In this document: piece by piece, positions 37,092 to 45,427 of the stretch
How positions within the stretch are numbered: position 1 is the first letter of the stretch
How the letters are laid out: each line of letters opens with the position of its first letter
NCBI RefSeq assembly: GCF_003570905.1
Contig: NZ_QXJM01000039.1
Location: forward strand, 1,116,001-1,180,000
Source: Cohnella faecalis
GTDB lineage: Bacteria; Bacillota; Bacilli; Paenibacillales; Paenibacillaceae
Direction of reading: 5' to 3'
Length of the DNA: 64,000 bases
Translations under genes and position numbers: made by a program
Notes under the pieces: model-generated
The model's database searches: none
The model's input: the letters and a program-made list of their open reading frames with translations, nothing else
Told to the model about the DNA's origin: nothing

Positions 37092-37853
37092 ATGATACAT
37101 TTGCACGGCAAGCAAGAAATCGCGCGCATGAGAAAAGCCGGCAAGCTGCTGGCGGCGTGCCACCGCGAGCTGCGAAAGCTCGTGAAGCCCGGCATTACAA
37201 CGCATGAAATCGATCAATTCGTCGAGAAATATATAAGGGATCGGGGAGCTACTCCGGAGCAGATCGGCTTTCACGGCTACGAATACGCGACGTGCGCTTC
37301 CGTGAACGACGTCATTTGCCACGGATTTCCGAAAAAAGAAGCGCTGCGTGACGGCGATATCGTAACGATCGATACGGTCGTCAATCTTGACGGAGCTCTT
37401 GCGGATTCAGCCTGGAGCTACCGGGTCGGGCAAGTATCCGAACTGGCGGATAAGCTGCTGCGGGTAACGGAAGAGTGCTTATATCTGGGCATCGAGCAGG
37501 CTCGCGTCGGCAACCGTCTCGGCGATGTCGGCTATGCTATCCAGCAGCATGGGGAGAAGAACGGCTTTTCCATCGTCCGGGATTTCATCGGACACGGAAT
37601 CGGACCGACGATGCACGAGGAGCCCCAAGTTCCTCATTACGGCTTGCCGGGACGGGGAATTCGTCTCAAAGAAGGAATGGTCATTACGATTGAGCCGATG
37701 CTTAATACCGGCAGCTACGGCGTAAAGGTCGACGAAGACGGATGGACGGCGAGAACGATCGACGGAGGCTTGTCTGCTCAATACGAGCACACGATTGCGA
37801 TCACGAGCGACGGGCCTTATATTATTACGGATCAGGATGAGAACGCGCCATGA
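37092..37853 (+). CDS. map: Type I methionine aminopeptidase
   Basis: 253 residues. The five metal ligands are visible: Asp in TIDTVVNLDG, Asp in GALADSAWSY, His in FIGHGIGPTMHEEP, Glu in TIEPM and Glu in QYEHTIAIT. It removes the initiator methionine from new proteins. GGAGGG lies 7 bases before ATG 37092, so the two earlier in-frame ATGs (37077, 37086) are not used. An Asp-Ser-Ala in place of the usual Gly-Asp-Thr near the second ligand is mildly unusual; secondary MAP paralogues in Bacilli vary here. Overlaps the DUF2164 gene by four bases (ATGA). Confidence 0.92.
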   Translation: MIHLHGKQEIARMRKAGKLLAACHRELRKLVKPGITTHEIDQFVEKYIRDRGATPEQIGFHGYEYATCASVNDVICHGFPKKEALRDGDIVTIDTVVNLDGALADSAWSYRVGQVSELADKLLRVTEECLYLGIEQARVGNRLGDVGYAIQQHGEKNGFSIVRDFIGHGIGPTMHEEPQVPHYGLPGRGIRLKEGMVITIEPMLNTGSYGVKVDEDGWTARTIDGGLSAQYEHTIAITSDGPYIITDQDENAP

Positions 37854-38107
37854 TCGTCGTGAAGCTGCCGAAGGAGCAGAAGAAGGCGCTCGTTTCCAGC
37901 ATCGTCCAATATTTCGAGGAAGAGCGTTCGGAGACGATCGGGGAACTCGCAGCCGAGCAAATGCTCGATTTTATGCTGCGCGAATTGAGCCCTTACGTGT
38001 ACAACAAAGCTATCGAGGATGCGCGGGAACTTGTGCTCAGAAAATCGTCCGAGGTGGAAGACGAGCTCTATTCTTTGCAGAGGCCAATTGCGAATAGAGG
38101 GATTTGA
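37850..38107 (+). CDS. DUF2164 family protein
   Basis: 85 residues. The pattern VVKLPKEQKKALVSSIVQYF, then EQMLDFMLRELSPYVYNKAI, matches DUF2164, small helical cytosolic proteins of unknown function widespread in bacteria. Start overlaps the map stop (ATGA), and the RluA ORF begins over its stop, so the three are translationally coupled. Confidence 0.85.
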   Translation: MIVVKLPKEQKKALVSSIVQYFEEERSETIGELAAEQMLDFMLRELSPYVYNKAIEDARELVLRKSSEVEDELYSLQRPIANRGI

Positions 38108-38124
38108 CGGGAGTGAAGGAAGCG

Positions 38125-39444
38125 ATGAAAGGGAACGGACGGAACCGTAACGACGGCAGGCAGGAAAGAGGAAGCTCCGGCGGCGATCGAAGAGGCGCGA
38201 GCTCCGATAGAGGGAGCTTCGGCAGCGATCGAAGAGGCGCGAGCTCCGATAGGGGCGGCTTTGGCGATCGGAGAGGTGCGAGCTCCGATAGGGGCGGCTT
38301 TGGCGATCGGAGAGGCGTGGGCTCCGACAAGGGCGGGTTTGGCGATCGGAGAGGTGCGAGCTCCGATAGAGCTGGTTTTGGAGATCGAAGAGGCGTGGGC
38401 TCCGATAGGAACGGTCAAGTAGACCGCAGCGGCGCTGGCCAGAGCGGAAGCAACGGAAGGCACGAACGTTCGCCGGGCGAAAGCAGACCGGGGGAGTCGA
38501 GGCAGCAGGCGCATCGCGGAAAACCGGGTGCGGGAAGCGGGAAAGGATCAAGCCAAGCCGGTTTATTAAAGCCTGGCAGGATTAAGGGCGAATGGATGGA
38601 GATTCGGCTCCCCGACACGCTTGCGGGTGCGCCGTTGCCGCGGATTTTGCCTCATTTGCCGCTTGCTCCGAAACTAATATCGAAGCTGTCTCAATCACGG
38701 GGATTGCTGCTTCAAGGTCCGAACTTAAGGCTGCAATTGTTTCCCCGTGAACGCCGGGATTTCGAGTCGGACTGGATGGAGCTTAACGTTCTTTACGAGG
38801 ATGAGTTCACGCTGGTCATCAACAAGCCGGCGGGCTACGAAGTGCATCCGAGCGAAAAAGGGCAGCGCCGTACTCTTGCGCATGCCGTGGCCGCATATTA
38901 CGAGATGTCCGGACAAGACGTACGGATTCGCCATATCCATCGGATCGATAAAGACACGACCGGGCCGGTTCTGTATGCGAAGAACGAATTCGCTCACTAT
39001 CAGTTCGATAAGGCGATGCGAGAGAAAAAAATCGAACGCGTGTACTTGGCTTTGGCGGAAGGCGTACTGGAGAAAAAGCAGGGAACGATCAACAAGCCGA
39101 TCGGCCAAGACCGGCACCACTCGACGAAGCGCCGGGTCAGCGAAACAGGAGATCCGGCGGTTACGCATTATGAGGTCGTGGAGCGTTTTGCGGATCATAC
39201 GCTCGTGCGTTTGCAATTGGAGACCGGCAGAACGCATCAAATTCGCGTACATATGGCGGCGATCGGCCATCCTTTGGCAGGCGACGGCTTGTACGGAGGA
39301 AAGCGGACGGTCATGTCCCGGCAAGCGCTTCACGGAGAAAGGCTGATTTGGAGCCATCCGTGGACGGGGGACAAGCAACAGGTGCAAGCGCCGCTGCCGG
39401 AAGATTTCAACCAAGCGTTGAAGCGTCTGCGCGGCGGGAAATAA
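38125..39444 (+). CDS. RluA-family pseudouridine synthase with an Arg/Gly/Ser-rich repeat N-terminal tail
   Basis: 439 residues. The C-terminal 230 residues form the RluA catalytic domain: NKPAGYEVHPSEKGQRRTLA, the catalytic IHRIDKDTTGPVLYAKNEF (HRLDxxTSG form, here with an Ile), and TGRTHQIRVHMAAIGHPLAG. It isomerises uridines in rRNA or tRNA. Residues about 15-110 consist of 13-residue units (GDRRGASSDRGGF) of 39 bp, an intrinsically disordered RG-rich segment absent from normal RluA proteins. An S4-like segment may lie between (PRILPHLPLAPKLISKLSQS). ATG 38125 is preferred over TTG 38104 because AAGGAA precedes it. Confidence 0.88.
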   Translation: MKGNGRNRNDGRQERGSSGGDRRGASSDRGSFGSDRRGASSDRGGFGDRRGASSDRGGFGDRRGVGSDKGGFGDRRGASSDRAGFGDRRGVGSDRNGQVDRSGAGQSGSNGRHERSPGESRPGESRQQAHRGKPGAGSGKGSSQAGLLKPGRIKGEWMEIRLPDTLAGAPLPRILPHLPLAPKLISKLSQSRGLLLQGPNLRLQLFPRERRDFESDWMELNVLYEDEFTLVINKPAGYEVHPSEKGQRRTLAHAVAAYYEMSGQDVRIRHIHRIDKDTTGPVLYAKNEFAHYQFDKAMREKKIERVYLALAEGVLEKKQGTINKPIGQDRHHSTKRRVSETGDPAVTHYEVVERFADHTLVRLQLETGRTHQIRVHMAAIGHPLAGDGLYGGKRTVMSRQALHGERLIWSHPWTGDKQQVQAPLPEDFNQALKRLRGGK

Positions 39445-39465
39445 CATAACAAAATCTGGTTGGAG

Positions 39466-39515
39466 CGGCCGTATTTCGATGAGTAATCGTCGAACTGCGG
39501 CCGATTCGTTTTAAG
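39466..39515 (+). terminator. Probable terminator after the RluA gene
   Basis: TTCGATGA and TCGTCGAA (7 pairs plus a T-G pair) with a GTAA loop form the inner stem; outer CGGCCG blocks on both sides also pair. ATTCGTTTT follows. It lies just before the 52-bp array. Confidence 0.55.
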
Positions 39516-39534
39516 CGGCTATAGGTTGAAAAGT

Positions 39535-40139
39535 GATGCGAATGGACACAACGGTGGCGGTAGGCGGGTAGAGTGTGCGAAATTGTGATGCGAATGGACA
39601 CAACGGTGGCGGTAGGCGGTTAGAGCGTGCGAAATTGTGACGCGTATGGACACAACGGTGGCGGTAGGCGAGTAGAGTGCGCGAAATTGTGATGCGAATG
39701 GACACAACGGTGGCGGTAGGCGAGTAGAGTGCGCGAAATTGTGGTGCGAATGGACACAACGGTGGCGGTAGGCGGGTAGAGTGTGCGAAATTGTGACGCG
39801 TATGGACACAACGGTGGCGGTAGGCGGGTAGAGTGTGCGAAATTGTGGTGCGAATGGATACAACGGTGGCGGTAGGCGGGTAGAGTGTGCGAAATTGTGG
39901 TGCGAATGGACACAACGGTGGCGGTAGGCGGGTAGAGTGTGCGAAATTGTGATGCGAATGGACACAACGGTGGCGGTAGGCGGGTAGAGCGTGCGAAATT
40001 GTGACGCGAATGGACACAACGGTGGCGGTAGGCGGGTAGAGTGTGCGAAATTGTGATGCGAATGGACACAACGGTGGCGGTAGGCGGGTAGAGTGTGCGA
40101 AATTGTGATGCGAATGGACACAACGGTGGCGGTAGGCGT
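39535..40139. repeat. 52-bp tandem repeat array (12 units), third intergenic array
   Basis: Units carrying AATGGACACAACGGTGGCGG recur every 52 bases (starts at 39541, 39593, 39645 and on to 40113). The rest of the unit is TAGGCGGGTAGAG then TGTGCGAAATTGTGATGCG. Copies differ at a few positions only. Because 52 is not a multiple of 3 the reading frame rotates, yet the - strand still shows long open frames; these have no start signals and are shadows. Unlike the other two arrays no hairpin core is evident, but CAACxGTGG is shared. About 600 bases with no gene. Confidence 0.95.
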
Positions 40140-40177
40140 TTTGCAGACCCAATAAAGTAAAATGCCTTATATCCATA

Positions 40178-40221
40178 AAAACAGGCTGGACGGGATACCA
40201 CCTCTCCCATCCAGCCTGTTT
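40178..40221 (-). terminator. Terminator of the - strand sugar operon
   Basis: AAACAGGCTGGA (40179-40190) pairs perfectly with TCCAGCCTGTTT (40210-40221). On the - strand the stem is followed by TTTTATGG. It lies just after the operon's last stop codon (40229). Confidence 0.8.
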
Positions 40222-40228
40222 GTTCATG

Positions 40229-42058
40229 CTATGCCCGCTCGCGCCTGCAGATCGCCTCCGTCATCAAGTAGGAGATGGCGGCTTCCGCCCCGCAGTTGAG
40301 ATTCGGACCGTGTTCGGCTAATCCGTCGCAACAGCTGCCGTCGGAGCAATCGATCATCGGCACTTGCAAATCGTTCTCACCATAAAACCAGGAGAGACAC
40401 AAATCCCGCATTTCCCGCAAATAACGGGTGTCGGCCATATCCGAGCCTCGATGCGATTGAACAAGACCCGGCCATGAAGCTCCGACGAGGCTGCCCGAAT
40501 GTCTCGAACTCCCCAAACTGCCCGAACTCCCCGAATGTCTCGAACTGCCCAAGCTGCCCGAGTTTGCCGAATCGCTCCCTCCGGAGGTGCCGAGCGTTGA
40601 AGATACCCCGCTGGCGACGAGACGCGATTCGTCGTAACGAGCGGCTTCAACGGCAAGCGCCGCTTCTTCGAGCGCCAGCGCGAGCTTGAACATTTCGAGC
40701 GGCTGTTGATCCCAGCGGCTTATCGTTTCGTTGGTGCACCAGCCGTCGTTGCCGACTGGACGAAGCCAGCCTTCCTCGGCAGTCATCGTATCCAGCAAGT
40801 AGGCCAAGCTGTCCAGACCGTTTTTGAGCGTCTCCGGTTTTTGCGTGACCCGGTACGTCCGCAGAAGCGCCCAAGCGGGAATTCCGTTGCTGTACGTCAT
40901 GGCCGGCTCGAACCATCGCCAGCTGTCGTCCGCAAAATGACGGAAAGCCTCGTTCATCAATTGCTCCAGCCGTTTCATCTGCTGCTTGAGAAGCTGACGC
41001 CAATCATCCGGAAGCTGGATAGTTCCGGACTCGTCGGCATCCAGCAGATGAGCGCACGCCGCCATGGCGAATGCCCGGCCTCTGAGCGAATCGATGCGCA
41101 TAATGGTTTGAAGTGATTTTTCGATCATAATCCGGGCCGTTTCTCTAAGCGGCCCTTCCAGCCTCACCCACGCATCGGCGCAAGCCCAGAACGCCCGGCC
41201 TTGGCAATCGTGGGAAAGCTCTTCCGGCTCTGGAGTCCGGTCGTAAGCGATATTGTTATGCCACCAGCCGTCGTCGTGCTGGCTCCATAATAGGAATGCC
41301 ATATAAATTTCCGCCAAGGCCGACAGTGTGCCCGCCTGCTCCGCAGTCATTTTCCCGTCTTTTTCCGCACATATTTCCATGGCCCTGTCATTTCGTAACC
41401 GTTCCTCATCCGACCTCGTTTCCATGGCCCTGTCATTTCGTAACCGATCCTCATCCGACCTCATTTCCATGGCCCTGTCATTTCGTAACCGTTCCTCATC
41501 CGACCTCGTTTCCATGGCCCTGTCATTTCGTAACCGATCCTCATCCGACCTCGTTTCCATGGCCCTGTCATTCCGTAACCGATCCTCATCCGACCTCGTT
41601 TCCATGGCCCTGTCATTTCGTAACCGATCCTCATCCGACCTCGTTCCCATGGCCCTGTCGTTTCGTAACCGATCCTCGTCCGATCTCGTTTCCATGGCCC
41701 TATCGTTTCGTAACCGATCCTCGTCCGACCTCACTTCCATAGCTCTGTCGTTCCGCGATCGATCCTCGTCCGGCCCGAATTCCATTGCCTGGTCATCCCT
41801 TGCTAGGTCCGCCGCCGTCCCGGAATCATTCGTTCTTCTGCCGACGATCGTATCCGTCTTTTTTCGATGCGAGGCAAGGGACAGCCATTCCGTCACCGTC
41901 CATAACGCCCTCGCGTTGTCATCCGTCGTGTAGCCTTCCCGGCGGCGCGGAACGCGCCCCAGCGCATGCTCAAGCAATCCGGTATCGTCCGTCAATCGGC
42001 GCAGATGAGCGAACGATGGCGCAGAGCCCATGCGCCGCGAGCTATTGTCAGACGACAT
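40229..42058 (-). CDS. Helical-toroid glycan protein carrying a 15-residue repeat insertion
   Basis: About 609 residues. The start is uncertain: ATG 42058 or TTG 42064, both inside the end of the GT4 gene. The conserved core is FAHLRRLTDDTGLLEHALGR, then REGYTTDDNARALW, HDDGWWHNNIAYDR, CQGRAFWACADAWVRLE and the Cys-rich end IDCSDGSCCDG. It resembles alpha/alpha-toroid proteins encoded beside or fused to glycosyltransferases in Bacillales, where a glycosidase or phosphorylase role is suggested. Between WTVTEWLSLASHRKK and LSALAEIYMAFLLWSQ lie about ten RLRNDRAMETRSDED units, which homologues would not need. Enzyme activity is not established. Confidence 0.7.
   Translation of the reverse strand: MSSDNSSRRMGSAPSFAHLRRLTDDTGLLEHALGRVPRRREGYTTDDNARALWTVTEWLSLASHRKKTDTIVGRRTNDSGTAADLARDDQAMEFGPDEDRSRNDRAMEVRSDEDRLRNDRAMETRSDEDRLRNDRAMGTRSDEDRLRNDRAMETRSDEDRLRNDRAMETRSDEDRLRNDRAMETRSDEERLRNDRAMEMRSDEDRLRNDRAMETRSDEERLRNDRAMEICAEKDGKMTAEQAGTLSALAEIYMAFLLWSQHDDGWWHNNIAYDRTPEPEELSHDCQGRAFWACADAWVRLEGPLRETARIMIEKSLQTIMRIDSLRGRAFAMAACAHLLDADESGTIQLPDDWRQLLKQQMKRLEQLMNEAFRHFADDSWRWFEPAMTYSNGIPAWALLRTYRVTQKPETLKNGLDSLAYLLDTMTAEEGWLRPVGNDGWCTNETISRWDQQPLEMFKLALALEEAALAVEAARYDESRLVASGVSSTLGTSGGSDSANSGSLGSSRHSGSSGSLGSSRHSGSLVGASWPGLVQSHRGSDMADTRYLREMRDLCLSWFYGENDLQVPMIDCSDGSCCDGLAEHGPNLNCGAEAAISYLMTEAICRRERA
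41376..41805 (-). repeat. 45-bp in-frame repeats within the toroid gene
   Basis: About nine to ten copies of a 45-bp unit encoding RLRNDRAMETRSDED (strongly charged, helix-prone). Third-position differences between copies are few, indicating recent expansion. The insert sits between two predicted core helices. Confidence 0.93.
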
Positions 42059-43232
42059 CGGCAATGGTAGACCGCTGCTCGTTAACGACTTGATTGAATA
42101 ACCGCAAATGCTGCGCCCCGATTTGCGGCCAATGCATGTTCTGCCCGATTTCCGCGACGATTTTTTCCCAGCGCTCCAGCATGCCGGGATAGGTGAAGAG
42201 CTCGATAATCTTCGAGCTCCAGGCGCCTACGTCGCCGTAGGGCAGGAGCATTTCGTCGTGGCCTTGCACCAAATCCCTCGCGTAGCAATACGGAGTGGAG
42301 AGAATCGGCTTGCCGAGTCCGGCAGCGTAAGCGAGCGTTCCGCTCGTTATTTGCTGCATGCCGGGGTAGGGCGTAATGTACAGGTCGGCTGCCGTAATAA
42401 GCGAGGCAAGCTCCTCCTCCGGAATGTACCTGTCGATCATCTGAACGTGGTGCTCCAGCCCGAGCTCTTTTACAAGATTGCCCAACTCTTGCCTGTAAGC
42501 TTCCCCTTCGTGCTTGCGCACTTCGGGATGCGTCTGCCCGGCTATGACGTACATAAGCTCCGGAACGGCCTGAACCGCAATCGCTAGAGCGCGGAGCGCA
42601 AGCTCGATGCCTTTGCTCCGGCTGAGCAGGCCGAAGGAGAACGCCACCTTCCGATTTTCCCATCCGTTGCGGCGCCTGACAAGCGTCCGGTCAGCCCGGT
42701 TCGGCATCGGCGTTCCATGCGGAATGAACGATATTTTCTCGTGCGGAATGCCGAAGCTGGAATGGAGAAAGCCGATCGCTTTCCGATTCATGACAAGAAG
42801 ATGATCGCTCCATTCGGCGATTTCCCGCTGAACGTCCGAATATCGTTCCTGAGGCTGCTCGAATACGGTATGGAACGTCGTCACGACCGGCTTTTTCAGA
42901 CGTTGAAGCAGCTCCAGTACGTGGGAGCCCGCATCGCCTCCGAAAATTCCGAATTCGTGCTGCAAAGAGACGATATCCACCGAGCTTTGATTAATCGTCT
43001 CCGCGACTCTGCGGTATTCCTCCGGATCCGGCTTGACGACAGGCCACATCCAGCTTTCCCGGTAATCGACCCGTTCGTCCGGATTGCACATGGCGACGAC
43101 CGTATCCTGCGACCATCCGTTTTTGGCAAGCCCGACGGCTTCGCGCAAATGATGGGTGTAGGTGGCAAGTCCGCATTTTTTGGGAACAAAAGTACTGACA
43201 TAAGCGATGTGGGGTTGACGAGTCGTGTTCAT
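42048..43232 (-). CDS. Glycosyltransferase family 4 (GT-B fold)
   Basis: 394 residues. ATG 43232 is chosen: GGAGGTG precedes it, and its first bases overlap the pyrophosphorylase stop (ATGA). Motifs: STFVPKKCGLATYTHHLREA at the N-terminal nucleotide loop, FSFGLLSRSKGIELALRALA, and the donor-binding segment ITPYPGMQQITSGTLAYAAG with downstream GKPILSTPYCYARDLV in place of the strict EX7E. Likely transfers a sugar from the nucleotide donor made by its operon partner to an extracellular or storage glycan. The last 11 or more bases overlap the toroid gene. Confidence 0.88.
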   Translation of the reverse strand: MNTTRQPHIAYVSTFVPKKCGLATYTHHLREAVGLAKNGWSQDTVVAMCNPDERVDYRESWMWPVVKPDPEEYRRVAETINQSSVDIVSLQHEFGIFGGDAGSHVLELLQRLKKPVVTTFHTVFEQPQERYSDVQREIAEWSDHLLVMNRKAIGFLHSSFGIPHEKISFIPHGTPMPNRADRTLVRRRNGWENRKVAFSFGLLSRSKGIELALRALAIAVQAVPELMYVIAGQTHPEVRKHEGEAYRQELGNLVKELGLEHHVQMIDRYIPEEELASLITAADLYITPYPGMQQITSGTLAYAAGLGKPILSTPYCYARDLVQGHDEMLLPYGDVGAWSSKIIELFTYPGMLERWEKIVAEIGQNMHWPQIGAQHLRLFNQVVNEQRSTIADVV

Positions 43233-44272
43233 CGGCGATGCACCTCCAAGGTTCGATTGCATACGGCTTCGTGCAAAATGTGGGGCCCGACCTGCATTCC
43301 CGTTCCGAAAATGCATTCGTTCAACTGGGCGCCCGTTCGGATTTTGCAGCGTTCCCACAGGATCGATTGCGATAAGCGCACGTGGCTTCCGATTCGCGTT
43401 CCGTTGCCGACGACGGCATAGGGACCGATAATGCTGCGGTCGCCGATCGTGACGTCGTCGCCGATCATGACCGGAGGAACGAAGAGAACCCCTTGGCCGA
43501 CGCGTACGTTATCGCCGATCCAGATTCCGTTGTCGTCGGAGTCTTTGCCGCCGATCGCAAGCGGAAAGCGGCGGTCCAGCAAATCCCAATGCAATTGGCG
43601 GTAGCGCACCTTGGTGCCCATATCCATCCAATAGCCGCCTATCGGATGGCCGTATACGCCGCTGCCGTTTTCAATCAGGAGCGGGAACGTTTCCTTCTCG
43701 ATGGACACCGGCCGCCCGGCGGGGATATGGTCCAATGCGCGGCGTTCCATAATGTATATGCCGGCGTTGATGCGATTTGTCGGTGCTTCTTCTTTTTTTG
43801 GTTTTTCGACAAAACGAACGATTTTTCCGTTGCCGGCTTGATCGACGACGCCATAGTGCGACGGATCGTCCACCTCGGTCAGACAGATCGTCGCCGCACC
43901 GCCATGCTCGTCGTGAAAGCGGAGCGCGGAGGCCAGATCGACCTGATGGATGATGTCGGCGTTAACGACGATAAAGCGATCGGCCAGCAGCTTTTCTGCG
44001 TTTTTGATCGCTCCCGCCGTGCCGAGCAGCTCCGTTTCGACGGAATAATCGATGCGTACTCCGTATTTGGAGCCGTCTCCGAGAAGAGTCTCGATCAATT
44101 CGCGATAGTGTTTCACGGCGATGACGAATTCGTCGACGCCCTGGGCTTTGTAGTGAAGGAGCAAGTGCTCCAGCCAAGGACGATTGCCTACGAGGGCCAT
44201 CGGTTTGGGAAGATGCTCCGTCAATGGCCGGAGCCTTGTGCCCAGACCGCCTGCAAGGAAGAGTGCTTTCAT
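43229..44272 (-). CDS. NDP-sugar pyrophosphorylase with left-handed beta-helix tail
   Basis: 347 residues. The N-terminal nucleotidyltransferase signature is LAGGLGTRLRPLTEHLPKPM, with a GTAGAIKNAEKLL loop and NADI metal site. From about residue 245, hexapeptide repeats (IWIGDNVRVGQGVLFVPPVM; IGDDVTIGDRSIIGPYAVVG) form a beta-helix. The family makes ADP-, GDP- or UDP-sugars; the mannose-1-phosphate guanylyltransferase-like subgroup is closest by pattern, but the sugar cannot be fixed. First gene of the - strand operon; a terminator of the upstream gene lies 85 bases before it. Confidence 0.9.
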   Translation of the reverse strand: MKALFLAGGLGTRLRPLTEHLPKPMALVGNRPWLEHLLLHYKAQGVDEFVIAVKHYRELIETLLGDGSKYGVRIDYSVETELLGTAGAIKNAEKLLADRFIVVNADIIHQVDLASALRFHDEHGGAATICLTEVDDPSHYGVVDQAGNGKIVRFVEKPKKEEAPTNRINAGIYIMERRALDHIPAGRPVSIEKETFPLLIENGSGVYGHPIGGYWMDMGTKVRYRQLHWDLLDRRFPLAIGGKDSDDNGIWIGDNVRVGQGVLFVPPVMIGDDVTIGDRSIIGPYAVVGNGTRIGSHVRLSQSILWERCKIRTGAQLNECIFGTGMQVGPHILHEAVCNRTLEVHRR

Positions 44273-44356
44273 GAACGAATCAGCCTCCGTTTCTTTCCCC
44301 TAAGGGTCGACTGTCTTTCTATTAACACGATCCCTTCCGTCCGAATCAGCGAGGAG

Positions 44357-44400
44357 AAAAAAAGACGCTTCCCGGTTCGCGCGGCGCGCAGGGAAGCGTC
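44357..44400 (-). terminator. Rho-independent terminator on the - strand
   Basis: GACGCTTCCC (44364-44373) pairs with GGGAAGCGTC (44391-44400), and on the - strand seven Ts follow (44363-44357). It would end transcripts from the DUF1328 gene. Bases 44401-44582 show no convincing gene. Confidence 0.85.
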
Positions 44401-44582
44401 ATGGTTCGTTGTGTCGTTCAATGGCTTGAAGAGGGCTGCAATGGATGCGTCGGATACGGATCGCGCTATTCCCCTGAAGGCCGGAAGATGGAATCGTACC
44501 TTTTAGCTAACGCCTACTTTACCGGATTAAGGAAAATAAAGCAATCATTATCCAGACGGCTTGTCCTTCCGCCCCTCATTCG

Positions 44583-44747
44583 TTAACGCCACGAACGGCG
44601 TCCCGTGAACAAGGAAATGACGAACAGGATCAGGAAAATAAAGAACAGCACTTTGGCGATGCCGGCTGCGGCCGCGACGATGCCTCCGAATCCGAAGATA
44701 GCGGCCACGATAGCCACGACCAGAAATACCATTGTCCAATAGAGCAT
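44583..44747 (-). CDS. DUF1328 small membrane protein (YtjA-like)
   Basis: 54 residues. [20 protein letters not shown] then [20 protein letters not shown] is the DUF1328 pattern: two TM helices joined by a glycine hinge. AGGAGG is placed upstream of ATG 44747. In other bacteria these are stress-linked envelope proteins. A candidate sigma-B promoter lies about 80 bases upstream. Confidence 0.9.
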   Translation of the reverse strand: MLYWTMVFLVVAIVAAIFGFGGIVAAAAGIAKVLFFIFLILFVISLFTGRRSWR

Positions 44748-44825
44748 AGGAATTCCTCCTTTTGTAGTGAACCGGAGCTTCCGCAACGTCAGGTATTAGG
44801 CTGCGGGCTCCTCGCTAGTCGTTGC

Positions 44826-44850
44826 TTACCCCTCCTCTGCCGCTTTGAAT
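44826..44850 (-). promoter_or_regulatory. Candidate sigma-B promoter for the DUF1328 gene
   Basis: On the - strand ATTCAA (44850-44845) is followed after 13 bases by GGGTAA (44831-44826), close to the sigma-B pattern GTTTAA-N12-15-GGGTAT. It is divergent from another such site 17 bases away. Confidence 0.5.
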
Positions 44851-44866
44851 CGATGGGACGCCGATG

Positions 44867-44892
44867 GTTCAACGTCTTCCTCTTGCGGGTAA
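44867..44892 (+). promoter_or_regulatory. Candidate sigma-B promoter for the DUF948 gene
   Basis: GTTCAA (44867-44872), 14-base spacer, GGGTAA (44887-44892). The predicted transcription start (about 44900) precedes the ribosome binding site GGAAGGAGG (44931-44939), which supports a start at 44942-44948 and not further upstream. Confidence 0.62.
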
Positions 44893-44947
44893 CGGGACAT
44901 TAGATAGGCACAAGCCGACGCCTGTGCAACCGGAAGGAGGAATGCTC

Positions 44948-45406
44948 TTGAGCAGCAATGAAATTATCGCATGGAGCGTGGCCGCGGCCGCTGCGAGCTT
45001 CATGGCGTTGTGCGTGTTTTTGATCCTGCTGCTGCGCGCGACGCAATCCGCTATGAGAGAAGTGAAGATGACGGTCGAAAGCTTGCAAGGCGACGTGAAA
45101 AAGCTGGCGGCTACCGTCACCGAGGTAACGGATGACATAAGAGGAAAGCTGCAATCCACCGATCCGCTGTTCGATGCGGTAAAGGATGTCGGTGAGCTGT
45201 TAAGCGAAGCGACCGGAGCGGCGCGCCATGCTTCCAGAGGAATCGCACACGCATTCAATCTGCAAGCAGCCGCTGCGACTCATCAAGCCGACGATGCGCC
45301 GACTCCCGCATGGCTGCGTTGGGCGACGATAGGCGCTCGCGTGGCGATCGGCTTGCGCAAAGGCTGGCAGCAATCGCGGACATCCCCGGCGGACGGACGC
45401 GAATAA
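44948..45406 (+). CDS. DUF948 (YtxG-like) single-pass membrane protein
   Basis: About 152 residues. TTG 44948 is 8 bases after GGAAGGAGG; ATG 44942 is the alternative, with rather tight spacing. One TM helix (about 5-30; EIIAWSVAAAAASFMALCVF) precedes a coiled-coil/helical DUF948 segment (VKMTVESLQGDVKKLAATVT). In B. subtilis YtxG belongs to a sigma-B-controlled operon with YtxH; a YtxH-like gene is at 59.2-59.6 kb here. It may share a transcript with the following secreted protein. Confidence 0.78.
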   Translation: MSSNEIIAWSVAAAAASFMALCVFLILLLRATQSAMREVKMTVESLQGDVKKLAATVTEVTDDIRGKLQSTDPLFDAVKDVGELLSEATGAARHASRGIAHAFNLQAAAATHQADDAPTPAWLRWATIGARVAIGLRKGWQQSRTSPADGRE

Positions 45407-45427
45407 GAAACGGACGGAGGCGCTCGT

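Noticed and set aside
39511..40227. Three 190-240-residue - strand ORFs over the 52-bp array
   Set aside because: They are shadows of the repeat, rotating frames, with no start signals and no protein-like composition.
44401..44586. 61-residue ORF between the sugar operon and DUF1328
   Set aside because: No ribosome binding site, odd composition, and it overlaps the - strand gene and terminator area.
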